Part shown: piece after piece, positions 7,773 through 14,929 of the stretch
Numbering within the stretch: the stretch's first letter is position 1
Layout of the letters: every line of letters begins with the position of its first letter
NCBI GenBank assembly: GCA_037127915.1
Contig: JBAXXL010000001.1
Location: 1 to 64,000 of the forward strand
Direction: 5' to 3'
Length of the DNA: 64,000 nucleotides
Source: JBAXXL01 sp037127915
GTDB taxonomy: Bacteria; Bacteroidota; Ignavibacteria; Kapaibacteriales; UBA2268
The notes under the pieces: model-generated
Told to the model about the DNA's origin: nothing
Databases searched by the model: none
Seen by the model: the letters and a program-made list of their open reading frames with translations, nothing else
Translations under genes and position numbers: made by a program

Positions 7773-8621
7773 CTATAATTTATCATTAATAATTGAAAGA
7801 CAGGCTTCTTCGTAAGTCAAATCAGGGTGGGCGGCAAGTATTGCATTTATGTTTTCGTGCATTTCCAAGCGTCCCTGATCAAGGTTAATTCCCTTGAATG
7901 GGTCTTTGTTCTCTACCGGTGGTCTCATCGCTTCAGAAAATTCGACGAATAGGGAACTATTGCGCGCGATTTTGCTTATTTCGGAATAATATTCTGCTAC
8001 TTCGGCATAATTTCCCGATTCGTGCGCCCTGCGCAAAACTTCTTTTATCTCGCCGTTAGATGGATTCTTTTCGGCAAAGTCCGCATAAAGCCTGTCGAAT
8101 TCCTGCGCTTTGATTTGCTTTTCCAGTTCGCCGATTTTCTCGGCATAATCTTGATTTTGCTGTTGCAATTCCTCTATTTTGGAAATGTACTCGCTATCGG
8201 AATTTTCTACGGTGAATGAAGAATAATCCTTCGGACTTTCTTCAGCATCAAGGATTTTAAGATCTTTTACCGCGGGTTGAACGGCACCGAGAAAACCCAA
8301 ATGACGGAGAAGATTATTCGGATAAAGCGAAATTGACACGTGTTTAAATCTGCCGTGTTTAATGTCGTCCACCAAATCTTCCGATAAATCTTTCAATTTC
8401 GCCACAAGTACTTTCCCGCGGCGGGCTAAGCGTTCCACCCAACCCAACGCCGGTTCATCGGTTTTAGGATGCCCCTTGACGACGGGTGCCAGCGATTCCT
8501 GGGATTTTTCGCATTGGGCGTTATACAAATTGGCGATTTCGTCTAATCGCTCTTCGGTGAACTCTTGCGTTTCACCATTTGCCGCTGTGTGTGTGCCGGT
8601 TTTAAATATTTCAAGCCACAT
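7773..8621 (-). CDS. Phage protease/scaffold-like protein (Mu I protein type), orphan
   Basis: A 282-residue protein with no signal peptide. The N-terminal half has the features of tailed-phage capsid protease/scaffold proteins: WLEIFKTGTHT at residues 2-12, then APVVKGHPKTDEPALGWVE (about 44-62), then KHVSISLYPN...RHLGFLGAVQPAVK. A charged coiled-coil segment (about 145-175) and a scaffold-like tail follow. It is a good match by pattern to capsid maturation proteins. No portal, terminase, capsid or tail gene is nearby, so this is either the last piece of a decayed prophage or a domesticated gene. The reading frame is intact. The start is the ATG at 8621. Confidence 0.65.
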   Translation of the reverse strand: MWLEIFKTGTHTAANGETQEFTEERLDEIANLYNAQCEKSQESLAPVVKGHPKTDEPALGWVERLARRGKVLVAKLKDLSEDLVDDIKHGRFKHVSISLYPNNLLRHLGFLGAVQPAVKDLKILDAEESPKDYSSFTVENSDSEYISKIEELQQQNQDYAEKIGELEKQIKAQEFDRLYADFAEKNPSNGEIKEVLRRAHESGNYAEVAEYYSEISKIARNSSLFVEFSEAMRPPVENKDPFKGINLDQGRLEMHENINAILAAHPDLTYEEACLSIINDKL

Positions 8622-8647
8622 ATACGTTACTCTATAATGAAAAAACG

Positions 8648-8655
8648 CAAAATTA
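8648..8655 (-). promoter_or_regulatory. Putative -7 element for the phage protease-like gene
   Basis: On the minus strand the sequence reads TAATTTTG, 26 nt before the start at 8621. Confidence 0.35.
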
Positions 8656-8743
8656 TAACAACGCTTAAAAAGCTACAATAATAGCATTTATAAAGTATTT
8701 TAAAATTAAATTAAACCTTTTGCCAAACGAATGAGTCAAATTG

Positions 8744-9361
8744 ATGATTGAAAACGACACGATAAGCGATTTACAAACTAACTTCGGTAATATGACTAAT
8801 TGGGATGACCTGCAGTTAATAGAAGAGTATCTGAAAACCAAAAGCGATGCGGCGGCGAATATATTGATGAGACGTCATCAGAAATTTGTTTACTCAGTAG
8901 CTTATAGATATTTGAACGATTACGATGAAGCCGATGAAGTTACACAAGAAACGTTTATAATAGTTTTTCGTTCTTTGGATAAATTTAATGGAAAAAGTAA
9001 GTTGCGGACTTGGCTTTATAGAATTACAGCAAACAACGCTCTGTCCTTCAAAAGGAAATATGCTATGAGCAAATTGTTCGTTCGCGACGATACTGAAGAA
9101 TATATGAACATACCCACCCAAACGGGTGATGCATTACAAACGATTGAAAACGAGAACTTTAAAATAGAATTTGAAAAGGCTTTGGGTAAATTGCCAAAAA
9201 AACAACGCGAGACATTCGCACTTCGATACTTCGAAAAATTACCTTATGACGAAATATCGGAAATGCTGGGAACAACGGTCGGCGGGTTGAAAGCAAATTA
9301 CTTCCAAGCAATAAAAAAATTAGCGGTCTTTATGAAGGATTATTCAAGAGCTGAATTATGA
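8744..9361 (+). CDS. ECF-family RNA polymerase sigma factor
   Basis: About 205 residues from the ATG at 8744; a TTG three bases upstream is a less likely start. Sigma region 2 covers the stretch from RRHQKFVYSVAYRYLNDYDE to KLRTWLYRITANNALSFKR. Region 4 covers KLPKKQRETFALRYFEKLPY and the helix-turn-helix EISEMLGTTVGGLKANYFQA. There is no region 1.1 or 3, as in group 4 sigma factors. The stop overlaps the start of the 9358 membrane protein by four bases, and that overlaps a Spy-like gene. The layout is the classic sigma / anti-sigma / envelope-sensor operon, and autoregulation is likely. A paralogous module lies at 29337-30755. Confidence 0.9.
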   Translation: MIENDTISDLQTNFGNMTNWDDLQLIEEYLKTKSDAAANILMRRHQKFVYSVAYRYLNDYDEADEVTQETFIIVFRSLDKFNGKSKLRTWLYRITANNALSFKRKYAMSKLFVRDDTEEYMNIPTQTGDALQTIENENFKIEFEKALGKLPKKQRETFALRYFEKLPYDEISEMLGTTVGGLKANYFQAIKKLAVFMKDYSRAEL

Positions 9362-9999
9362 AAAAAGCTTTAAAAAACAAGTTAGAAAATATGTTACCGG
9401 ATTACTTAACCGGCGATTTGGGAAAGTTGGAAATTGAGTATTTCGAGCGTGAAATAGTGAACTTTCCGGATTTGCAGGAAATAATCCAGGACAGTACTGC
9501 AATGTACAGCCGGATTGAGCGGATAGATTACGATTCGATATTCGAAGCAAAATCGCAAAATTTAGCAACTAAAGCCAGGTTGAAGTTAATTGAGCGGAAA
9601 TCGAGCAAATTTTGGAGATTCGCATTGGCGCCTATGCTTGTTATGTTAGCTGTATCCATATATTATTTCGCTAATACAAATTCACAACCCGTTACTACAC
9701 AAAAAGAAATTGCATCCGAAATAGGTATATCGGATAAATTCATTGACGAATATTCATCGGCTTATATGGAAGACGCCGGCGAAACAACAGACGAAACAAT
9801 TAAAATAAAAGAAGATATAACAGACAATACCGATATGACGGAAACTTTTTTTGACGACATATTCGACAAACTATCGGATTACCCCGATTTAATGTATAGA
9901 TACTCAGGGTTTGATATATTTAAAATCAATACTGAAAAAAATGAAAATAATAATTTAGATAATATTATAGAGGAAATGCAAAACGATGAGATCATTTAA
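9358..9999 (+). CDS. Probable transmembrane anti-sigma factor
   Basis: A 213-residue protein with an N-terminal cytoplasmic part of about 85 residues (including LPDYLTGDLGKLEIEYFE, the typical short helix region of anti-sigma domains). It has one membrane segment (about 87-105, FALAPMLVMLAVSIYYFA) and an acidic periplasmic tail rich in Asp and Glu. No zinc-binding HxxxCxxC motif is present, so it is not a classical ZAS-domain protein. The assignment rests on topology and position: an ATGA overlap with the ECF sigma gene and a 14-nt overlap with the Spy-like gene. It is expected to hold the sigma factor at the membrane until an envelope signal. Confidence 0.7.
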   Translation: MKKALKNKLENMLPDYLTGDLGKLEIEYFEREIVNFPDLQEIIQDSTAMYSRIERIDYDSIFEAKSQNLATKARLKLIERKSSKFWRFALAPMLVMLAVSIYYFANTNSQPVTTQKEIASEIGISDKFIDEYSSAYMEDAGETTDETIKIKEDITDNTDMTETFFDDIFDKLSDYPDLMYRYSGFDIFKINTEKNENNNLDNIIEEMQNDEII

Positions 10000-10576
10000 A
10001 TTTGCAAGTCTTATAGCCGTTATTATTCTTGCCGTTGCGGTTTCGGCTTTCGCTCAACCAATGTTTAAGGGCGAGATGAAAGGATGTCCAAAAGATGGTA
10101 TGAAAGGCGGACACCAAAAAATCGAGAATATGAAGAAAATGAAACTTCTCGAATATTTAGACCTGAACGAAGACCAAGCTGATAAATTCTTGGTTAAGTA
10201 CAGCGCCGGTTCGAAAGCTATTACGGAAAATATGAAAAAAGCCGACGATTTGAGCGATAAATTGAAAGACGCGATGAAAGATAATTCCGGCTCAAAAGAA
10301 GCTGTTGCTTTGGCGGACGAATTAATGAAAGCGCAAAAATCAATTGATGAAGCAAAAGGTCAATTAATGGATAATATGAAAGCTTTATTACCTGCTGAAA
10401 AATTCACCAAGTTTGTTTACTTCGAAGCAAACTTCCAAAAAGAAGTTATGAAACGAATGATGCAAAAACAACAAAAGAACAATGGTGGCAATGGCAATGG
10501 TCGCGGCGACGGTGAAAATGGACCCGATGGTCACGGCGGACATTGCGGACCGGGTGGACCCGGCGGATCGGATTAA
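9986..10576 (+). CDS. Spy/CpxP-like periplasmic protein with Gly-rich tail
   Basis: A 196-residue exported protein. The signal peptide ends near residue 23 (SAFAQ). The mature part is a Met/Lys-rich helical region with LLEYLDLNEDQADKFL and LLPAEKFTKFVYFEANFQ. These fit the LTxxQ-type helix pairs of the Spy/CpxP/CnrR-X family (periplasmic chaperones and metal or stress sensors). The C-terminus (from about 160) is a low-complexity Asn/Gly/His/Asp tail with two GHGG-type stretches that could bind metal. It is cotranscribed with the sigma and anti-sigma genes, so it may sense or relieve the stress that releases the sigma factor. It ends at a strong terminator. Confidence 0.72.
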   Translation: MRSFKFASLIAVIILAVAVSAFAQPMFKGEMKGCPKDGMKGGHQKIENMKKMKLLEYLDLNEDQADKFLVKYSAGSKAITENMKKADDLSDKLKDAMKDNSGSKEAVALADELMKAQKSIDEAKGQLMDNMKALLPAEKFTKFVYFEANFQKEVMKRMMQKQQKNNGGNGNGRGDGENGPDGHGGHCGPGGPGGSD

Positions 10577-10606
10577 GAGTTGCTGAAAAACTTGATATTA
10601 AAACTT

Positions 10607-10636
10607 GGCGCAGACGAATTAGTCTGTGCCTTTTTT
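10607..10636 (+). terminator. Terminator of the first ECF operon
   Basis: GGCGCAGAC (10607-10615) pairs with GTCTGTGCC (10622-10630), with one G-U, over a 6-nt loop followed by six T residues. Confidence 0.9.
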
Positions 10637-11350
10637 ATTCTACTTTATTCAACCTCAACTTCGTATTATCCATCAGTATTGGCAAAATATGTTAATGCTG
10701 ACCAAAGCAGACTAATAACATATATCTATATTGTATTATTCTATATTAAGGTGGGGGGGAAACAATATGTTTAGGCATGCCTAATTCCAACAAATTCGAA
10801 AATAATTTACTTTTTTTTCGAAAAATATTTTTTTATTTGGAAAGAATATTTTATTTTTGAGTGGTGGTTTTTGTAAAAGTATCAAAACCACTTGAATTAT
10901 TAAAATTTTATAAATTGTTAGGTCAGGAATTTATGATATTAGATATAATGAAACATCCGCACAGGAACAGAACCAACTGGATTACTCAATTGGGTTGTTC
11001 GCTTTCTGTTTAGCAATCAATCCTTAAACTCCTAAAAAAACTTACTGATTCGATTTTTTAAATAAAAAAAGCGAATCTACTAATGTAAATCCGCCCCCTC
11101 GTAGCTATTAATAGCTATATAGGATCGGTAATAGATAGTTGCGTTAAAATTCTTCTATTACCAACATTAGCAGGACGTATTTATTTATTAGATATTGAAA
11201 CTAATCGAATTTAAAATTCGGTATCGCAATAATTATATTTTCAATGGCTTAGGCCATGATTAATTAGAAGAGGACAAAAACAGAGGGGGATAATCACTGC
11301 GGCAAAGTGCCGATGTGATCATTTAACTTAAATATTAAAAGAGGTTTATT
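10637..11350 (+). other. 714-nt gene-free region with hairpins upstream of the 11351 gene
   Basis: No credible coding frame is seen. Three symmetrical elements stand out. A 16-bp perfect palindrome, TAGCTATT then its complement, is at 11102-11117. A hairpin pairs GGTAATAGA (11127-11135) with TCTATTACC (11154-11162). A GC-rich two-tier hairpin is at 11293-11319 (ATCAC/GTGAT outside, CGGCA/TGCCG inside). The last is only 31 nt before the start and could act as a leader structure. AGAGG at 11340-11344 is a plausible ribosome site for the TTG start. Confidence 0.45.
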
Positions 11351-12082
11351 TTGAAAAGAATAAATAAATACGTCGGAATAGCAATTTTCGCGATGATCGC
11401 GTTTTTTGCTGTGAATAATAATGCAAAAGCTCAATGCCAAGAAGAAGGGAATTGCGATCCACCTTATTGGAGCAATAATATAACTTATACATTTACCTAT
11501 CCAATGTTTCCAAACTGTCCACTAACAGCATATTATCAAACAATGAATTGTGATGGTAAGACTTACGTTAGGTTGTCAACAATTTCTTTTCCTGTGGACC
11601 CACAGTGTAATGCTTTAATGGCTTGGTTAATTCCAAATGGGTTAGGAACTTATGCTGAGGCAGTGAATTATTTTGTTTTATGGCGGGAAGCTTTAAATGG
11701 TATTGTAAAAGAACAGTTTGAAATTATACATGATGAGAATCCATTACTATATAATTGTCCGGAAACTTATCCAATAATTTCTATTACAGGTGGTGGTTGC
11801 AATTCTGTTTGGACTTATTACAGACCAGCCGCAATAACACATCCGGTTTCTTTAGTTTGGGTTCGCCATGTACCATGTGAACCAGATGGTTGCTGTGTAA
11901 CTACAAAAAATATGTGCTGGTTTAATGGAGTGGTGATCCAGTTATCTGAATCTACACAATACGTATCAACAGAAGATTGTACTACATTACAACCATTATA
12001 TAATCCATTTGAAGGTTTTGGACCGGAATGGGTTGATTGGGGACATACTCCATGCGCAGCAAGTTGCTATATGGAAAATTAA
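11351..12082 (+). CDS. Secreted cysteine-rich protein of unknown function
   Basis: 243 residues, starting with TTG at 11351 behind an AGAGG ribosome site. The signal peptide spans about 1-27 (ends NAKAQ). The mature protein is aromatic and has about fifteen Cys residues, including GCCVTT and PCAASC near the C-terminus, suggesting a disulfide-bonded extracellular protein. It has no sorting domain of its own. The next gene, 14 nt downstream, is a small protein that is mostly a sorting domain, and the two are likely cotranscribed. No family was recognised. Codon choice is more AT-rich than the housekeeping genes here. Confidence 0.7.
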   Translation: MKRINKYVGIAIFAMIAFFAVNNNAKAQCQEEGNCDPPYWSNNITYTFTYPMFPNCPLTAYYQTMNCDGKTYVRLSTISFPVDPQCNALMAWLIPNGLGTYAEAVNYFVLWREALNGIVKEQFEIIHDENPLLYNCPETYPIISITGGGCNSVWTYYRPAAITHPVSLVWVRHVPCEPDGCCVTTKNMCWFNGVVIQLSESTQYVSTEDCTTLQPLYNPFEGFGPEWVDWGHTPCAASCYMEN

Positions 12083-12096
12083 TAGGTTAAATAAAA

Positions 12097-12621
12097 ATGA
12101 AAGTAAAATCAAGATTATTACTCTTTATTTTATTAATAATGTTATTCACTAACATAAATGAAATAAATTGTAAAGATGAAGTAACACACAACAAAACTGA
12201 AACGAAACGTTTAACAGCTTCTAAAATATATAGAGAAATTTCTCTTAGAAATAACGTTCCAAGAACAGTAAATTCAAACTTAGTTAGGGCAACAGCCATT
12301 TATCGAGTAGTAAATCAAGCTTACACGGCAAAAAAAGAAGGGGCATTAAGTATAAATAATATAACTACTTTGTGCCTGAATGCTTACCCTATTCCTGCAA
12401 ATGATAATATAACACTAAAGATATTATCAAATTCAGATACTTACGCTAAGATTGACATATATTCGGAAAAAGGACATCTAATATTTGGAAAAAGTATTAG
12501 ACTTCAAAAGGGTGAAAATTTAATTGATTATGATTTAGGGTCAATTATTGCCGGCGTTTATTATTTTGTTGTTGATAATGGCGTTAAAATGGAAAAAACT
12601 AAATTTATTGTTGTAAAATAA
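12097..12621 (+). CDS. Small T9SS cargo, mostly sorting domain
   Basis: A 174-residue protein with a signal peptide (about 1-25) and only about 70 residues of Lys/Thr/Arg-rich sequence before a T9SS type A sorting domain (about 95-174). That domain has the core AYPIPANDNITLKI, then KIDIYSEKGHLIF, and ends GVYYFVVDNG...KFIVVK. The CTD is recognised by the type IX secretion machine after export across the inner membrane. The very small cargo is unusual. It lies between the Cys-rich secreted protein and the 12695 cargo, and the three may form a surface complex. A weak terminator follows. Confidence 0.72.
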   Translation: MKVKSRLLLFILLIMLFTNINEINCKDEVTHNKTETKRLTASKIYREISLRNNVPRTVNSNLVRATAIYRVVNQAYTAKKEGALSINNITTLCLNAYPIPANDNITLKILSNSDTYAKIDIYSEKGHLIFGKSIRLQKGENLIDYDLGSIIAGVYYFVVDNGVKMEKTKFIVVK

Positions 12622-12628
12622 ATGTTTA

Positions 12629-12664
12629 GGGGAGTGGGTGTTAATTGTCTCCTATTCCCCTTTT
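12629..12664 (+). terminator. Probable terminator between 12097 and 12695 genes
   Basis: GGGGAGTGGG (12629-12638) pairs with CCTATTCCCC (12651-12660) through two G-U pairs and is followed by TTTT. Confidence 0.5.
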
Positions 12665-12694
12665 ATTAATAATATATTGCTAAAAGGAACTATT

Positions 12695-14191
12695 ATGCGA
12701 AAATTTTTAATTCTTTTCTTCTTGTTCTCAACTAGTTGCTTTTCTCAAACTTTAATTTGGGAAAGAGAATACCCTTTAAGCGAACCTACCTGTAGTTCAT
12801 TGTTGCCAACAATTCTTGATTCGGATGGAAATATCATAACTGCTTATGATACAGGGCAATCACCTTATTATGATGCATACATATTCAAATATAATCCTGA
12901 TGGGAATTTGATTTTGTTTAAGAACTACAATTTTAAAAAAACATTATTCCCAGTCGCCCTAAGTCAATCAGAAAATGGATATAATATATTATGTGCTACT
13001 ACCAATAATTCTGAGAAATACTTATCAGGGAAATTGCCTTTGATGTTAAATGTCGATAATATGGGCGATACAATAAACAGCAATATACCTTTTGATGTTA
13101 ATAATAAAGTTAGTCTCGATACAGCTTGTTTTAAAATAAATATGGGAAATATAAATACAATATCATTTGATGGCAGTTATTATAATGCCACTATTAAAAG
13201 TAGTATAAAAATAAATGATAATACAATAACTACAAAAGATCATTTAATAATTACATCTTATGATTTAGATGGTCAAATTGTTTGGAGAAAGGGAATTGAT
13301 ACTTTGAATTCAGATGAGTTTTATGGTATTTGTAGTTTTAAAATTTCTAAATCAAAAAGCATTGTTCTTTTGTGCATTAAATATATAAATCAGAAATATA
13401 ATATTTGTATTCTCGAATTTGATAAAAAAGGAAACATCATAAATAGAATAGAACCAATAATTAGTGAAAAAACTTTTTTCCCAATCGATATAGAAAAACT
13501 AAATAATAATGATTATGCAATTATGGGTTATTATTTGACTGACAAATTTCCGTATGCCCTTATAAGAATTAATTCTAAAGGTGAAATATTAAAAAATGTT
13601 GATATTCCTATTCGAAATTCATTCATATCATATGAAAACATGTGGCAATCTTCTTATGGCAATTTACTATTATCCGGAAAAACAATTTTATCTGATGAAA
13701 ATGGCACTGGTTCTAATGGTATAAACGAGATGTTGCTTTATCAAGTAGATAATGATTTAAATTATATATCAGAATTACAATATTGCGAACATACTGACCA
13801 GAATACATCCGGTTTCAGAAATGTCAAATTTATAGATGATAATAATTTCGTTGCTGTCGGTTATAAAGATAGATATAAATTCTATATCGCAAAATTTTCG
13901 TTGAAACCAAGTATAGTAAATGATGAAAGTACATTACAAAGCCAAATCGAGATTTCACCCAATCCAGCAGGAGATTTTATAACGGTTAAGATGGGAACCA
14001 TCAACCCAATGCTTAAGCATGGGGTTGATGAAAACTCAGAAATTAAAATTTACAACACTCTGGGCGAAAAAGTGATGTCTGAATCAATTCATCCGATGAC
14101 TGCCAGTCATCGGATGAATATTTCCGCTCTGCCAAAAGGAATGTATTTTGTAAAAGCAGGCGGCGAAGTGGCGAAATTTGTGAAGATGTAA
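12695..14191 (+). CDS. T9SS cargo with two palindromes inside its sorting-domain coding sequence
   Basis: 498 residues from the ATG at 12695, chosen over a GTG at 12638 because it follows AAAAGGAAC and opens the signal peptide MRKFLILFFLFSTSCFSQ. The body has repeated WxR/GDILW-like strands (for example LIITSYDLDGQIVWRKGID) typical of beta-propeller proteins with delta-60-like repeats. A T9SS sorting domain ends AKFVKM. Within it, INPMLKHGVD is encoded by a 32-bp palindrome (13999-14030) and IHPMTASHRM by a 15-bp-arm inverted repeat (14087-14119). The 48836 cargo carries palindromes at the same two CTD positions; the 32646 cargo lacks them. Function beyond secretion and surface display is unknown. 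Confidence 0.75.
   Translation: MRKFLILFFLFSTSCFSQTLIWEREYPLSEPTCSSLLPTILDSDGNIITAYDTGQSPYYDAYIFKYNPDGNLILFKNYNFKKTLFPVALSQSENGYNILCATTNNSEKYLSGKLPLMLNVDNMGDTINSNIPFDVNNKVSLDTACFKINMGNINTISFDGSYYNATIKSSIKINDNTITTKDHLIITSYDLDGQIVWRKGIDTLNSDEFYGICSFKISKSKSIVLLCIKYINQKYNICILEFDKKGNIINRIEPIISEKTFFPIDIEKLNNNDYAIMGYYLTDKFPYALIRINSKGEILKNVDIPIRNSFISYENMWQSSYGNLLLSGKTILSDENGTGSNGINEMLLYQVDNDLNYISELQYCEHTDQNTSGFRNVKFIDDNNFVAVGYKDRYKFYIAKFSLKPSIVNDESTLQSQIEISPNPAGDFITVKMGTINPMLKHGVDENSEIKIYNTLGEKVMSESIHPMTASHRMNISALPKGMYFVKAGGEVAKFVKM
13999..14030. repeat. Palindromic element A inside a coding region
   Basis: A 32-bp palindrome with one mismatched pair (14008/14021), arm CATCAACCC-ATGCTT. It is translated in frame as part of INPMLKHGVD. 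Perfect copies are at 14305-14336 (intergenic) and 51199-51230 (in frame in another cargo). Confidence 0.9.
14087..14119. repeat. Palindromic element inside a coding region (second CTD site)
   Basis: 15-bp perfect arms, ATTCATCCGATGACT and complement, flank a GCC loop. Translated within IHPMTASHRM. Confidence 0.85.
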
Positions 14192-14196
14192 CAAAA

Positions 14197-14221
14197 CGAG
14201 TCAAGAAGAATTCTTGACTCG
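14197..14221. repeat. Palindrome just after the 12695 stop codon
   Basis: 11-bp perfect arms (CGAGTCAAGAA) flank GAA. It sits between two copies of the gene's tail sequence: GCGAAATTTGTGAAGATG at 14171-14188 and GCGAAGTTTGTGAAGATG at 14233-14250. Confidence 0.8.
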
Positions 14222-14304
14222 AGGAAAAAACTGCGAAGTTTGTGAAGATGTAACACAATTTATAAAGTTAAAAGTTCGTAAAGTCTATAAAGGGAAGAAG
14301 ATGC

Positions 14305-14336
14305 AATCAACCCCATGCTTAAGCATGGGGTTGATT
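14305..14336. repeat. Perfect 32-bp copy of palindromic element A, intergenic
   Basis: Arm AATCAACCCCATGCTT and its exact complement. Its core 30 bp are identical to the coding copy at 51199-51230. Confidence 0.9.
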
Positions 14337-14380
14337 ATTTGCGTGGTGGGCTCCATCTGTCTGTATCATCTGTGCCTTTT

Positions 14381-14857
14381 TTATTCTACTTCACCGACAA
14401 CGGCAACATAATTTTTGCCGTATTTCTTAGCGCATTTTGGACAAGTGGTGTACCACATATACCATTTTTTAACACGATAGCCCTTTTCAATAGCTTTTGC
14501 TGAGAAGTCTTTGGTCCATTTTTCGGTATCTTTGAAATTACCTTCATAAACCCGGCTGTAAAACTTTCCGCTTAATATATGGTTATCGGCATCCTGGATT
14601 TCGTTGTCAATTGCTATGTAAATATCCATATTCCATTTCGATGTATGATCGGATAAACAAATTTGGTCGAAAAGTTCAATTCCTTCTTTGTTGAAAAGTT
14701 TGCCGATGCGTTTCATTACGGATCCGTAATTCATAGGCATATAGAAGAATGTGCGGATATTTTCGCGTATGAATCGTTTGCCTTCCCAATCGAATACCTT
14801 GTCGTTCCAAAGCTCCGGTTGAAATTCCGGACAGCAAATATCGTTTTCTTTTGCCAT
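14381..14857 (-). CDS. Conserved hypothetical protein with a CPKCAKKYG motif
   Basis: A 158-residue soluble protein with no signal peptide. It has a paired Cys near the N-terminus (CCPEF, residues 8-12), several Trp/Tyr-rich strands, and a C-terminal TTCPKCAKKYGKNYVAVVGE. CxxC next to a conserved basic stretch suggests a structural or metal-binding site. I recall similar proteins annotated only as hypothetical or hydrolase in other bacteria, but I know of no demonstrated activity. It is transcribed alone, with a TAATTTTG element upstream. Confidence 0.65.
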   Translation of the reverse strand: MAKENDICCPEFQPELWNDKVFDWEGKRFIRENIRTFFYMPMNYGSVMKRIGKLFNKEGIELFDQICLSDHTSKWNMDIYIAIDNEIQDADNHILSGKFYSRVYEGNFKDTEKWTKDFSAKAIEKGYRVKKWYMWYTTCPKCAKKYGKNYVAVVGEVE

Positions 14858-14908
14858 TATGTTTTTTTCCTATGGTTGTATAAAAAATATTTTTGTTATT
14901 TCTTTCCA

Positions 14909-14916
14909 CAAAATTA
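14909..14916 (-). promoter_or_regulatory. Putative -7 element for the 14381-14857 gene
   Basis: Reads TAATTTTG on the minus strand, 51 nt before the start. Confidence 0.35.
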
Positions 14917-14929
14917 AAAAAATATTTTT

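Noticed and set aside
8741..8743. TTG start for the first ECF sigma gene
   Set aside because: An ATG follows directly and the extra residue is not conserved.
10580..10774. 64-codon frame after the Spy-like gene
   Set aside because: It runs through the terminator hairpin and T run at 10607-10636 and has no conserved features.
14214..14503. Two small plus-strand frames after the 12695 cargo
   Set aside because: They translate duplicated gene tail and palindromic element A and overlap the real minus-strand gene at 14381.
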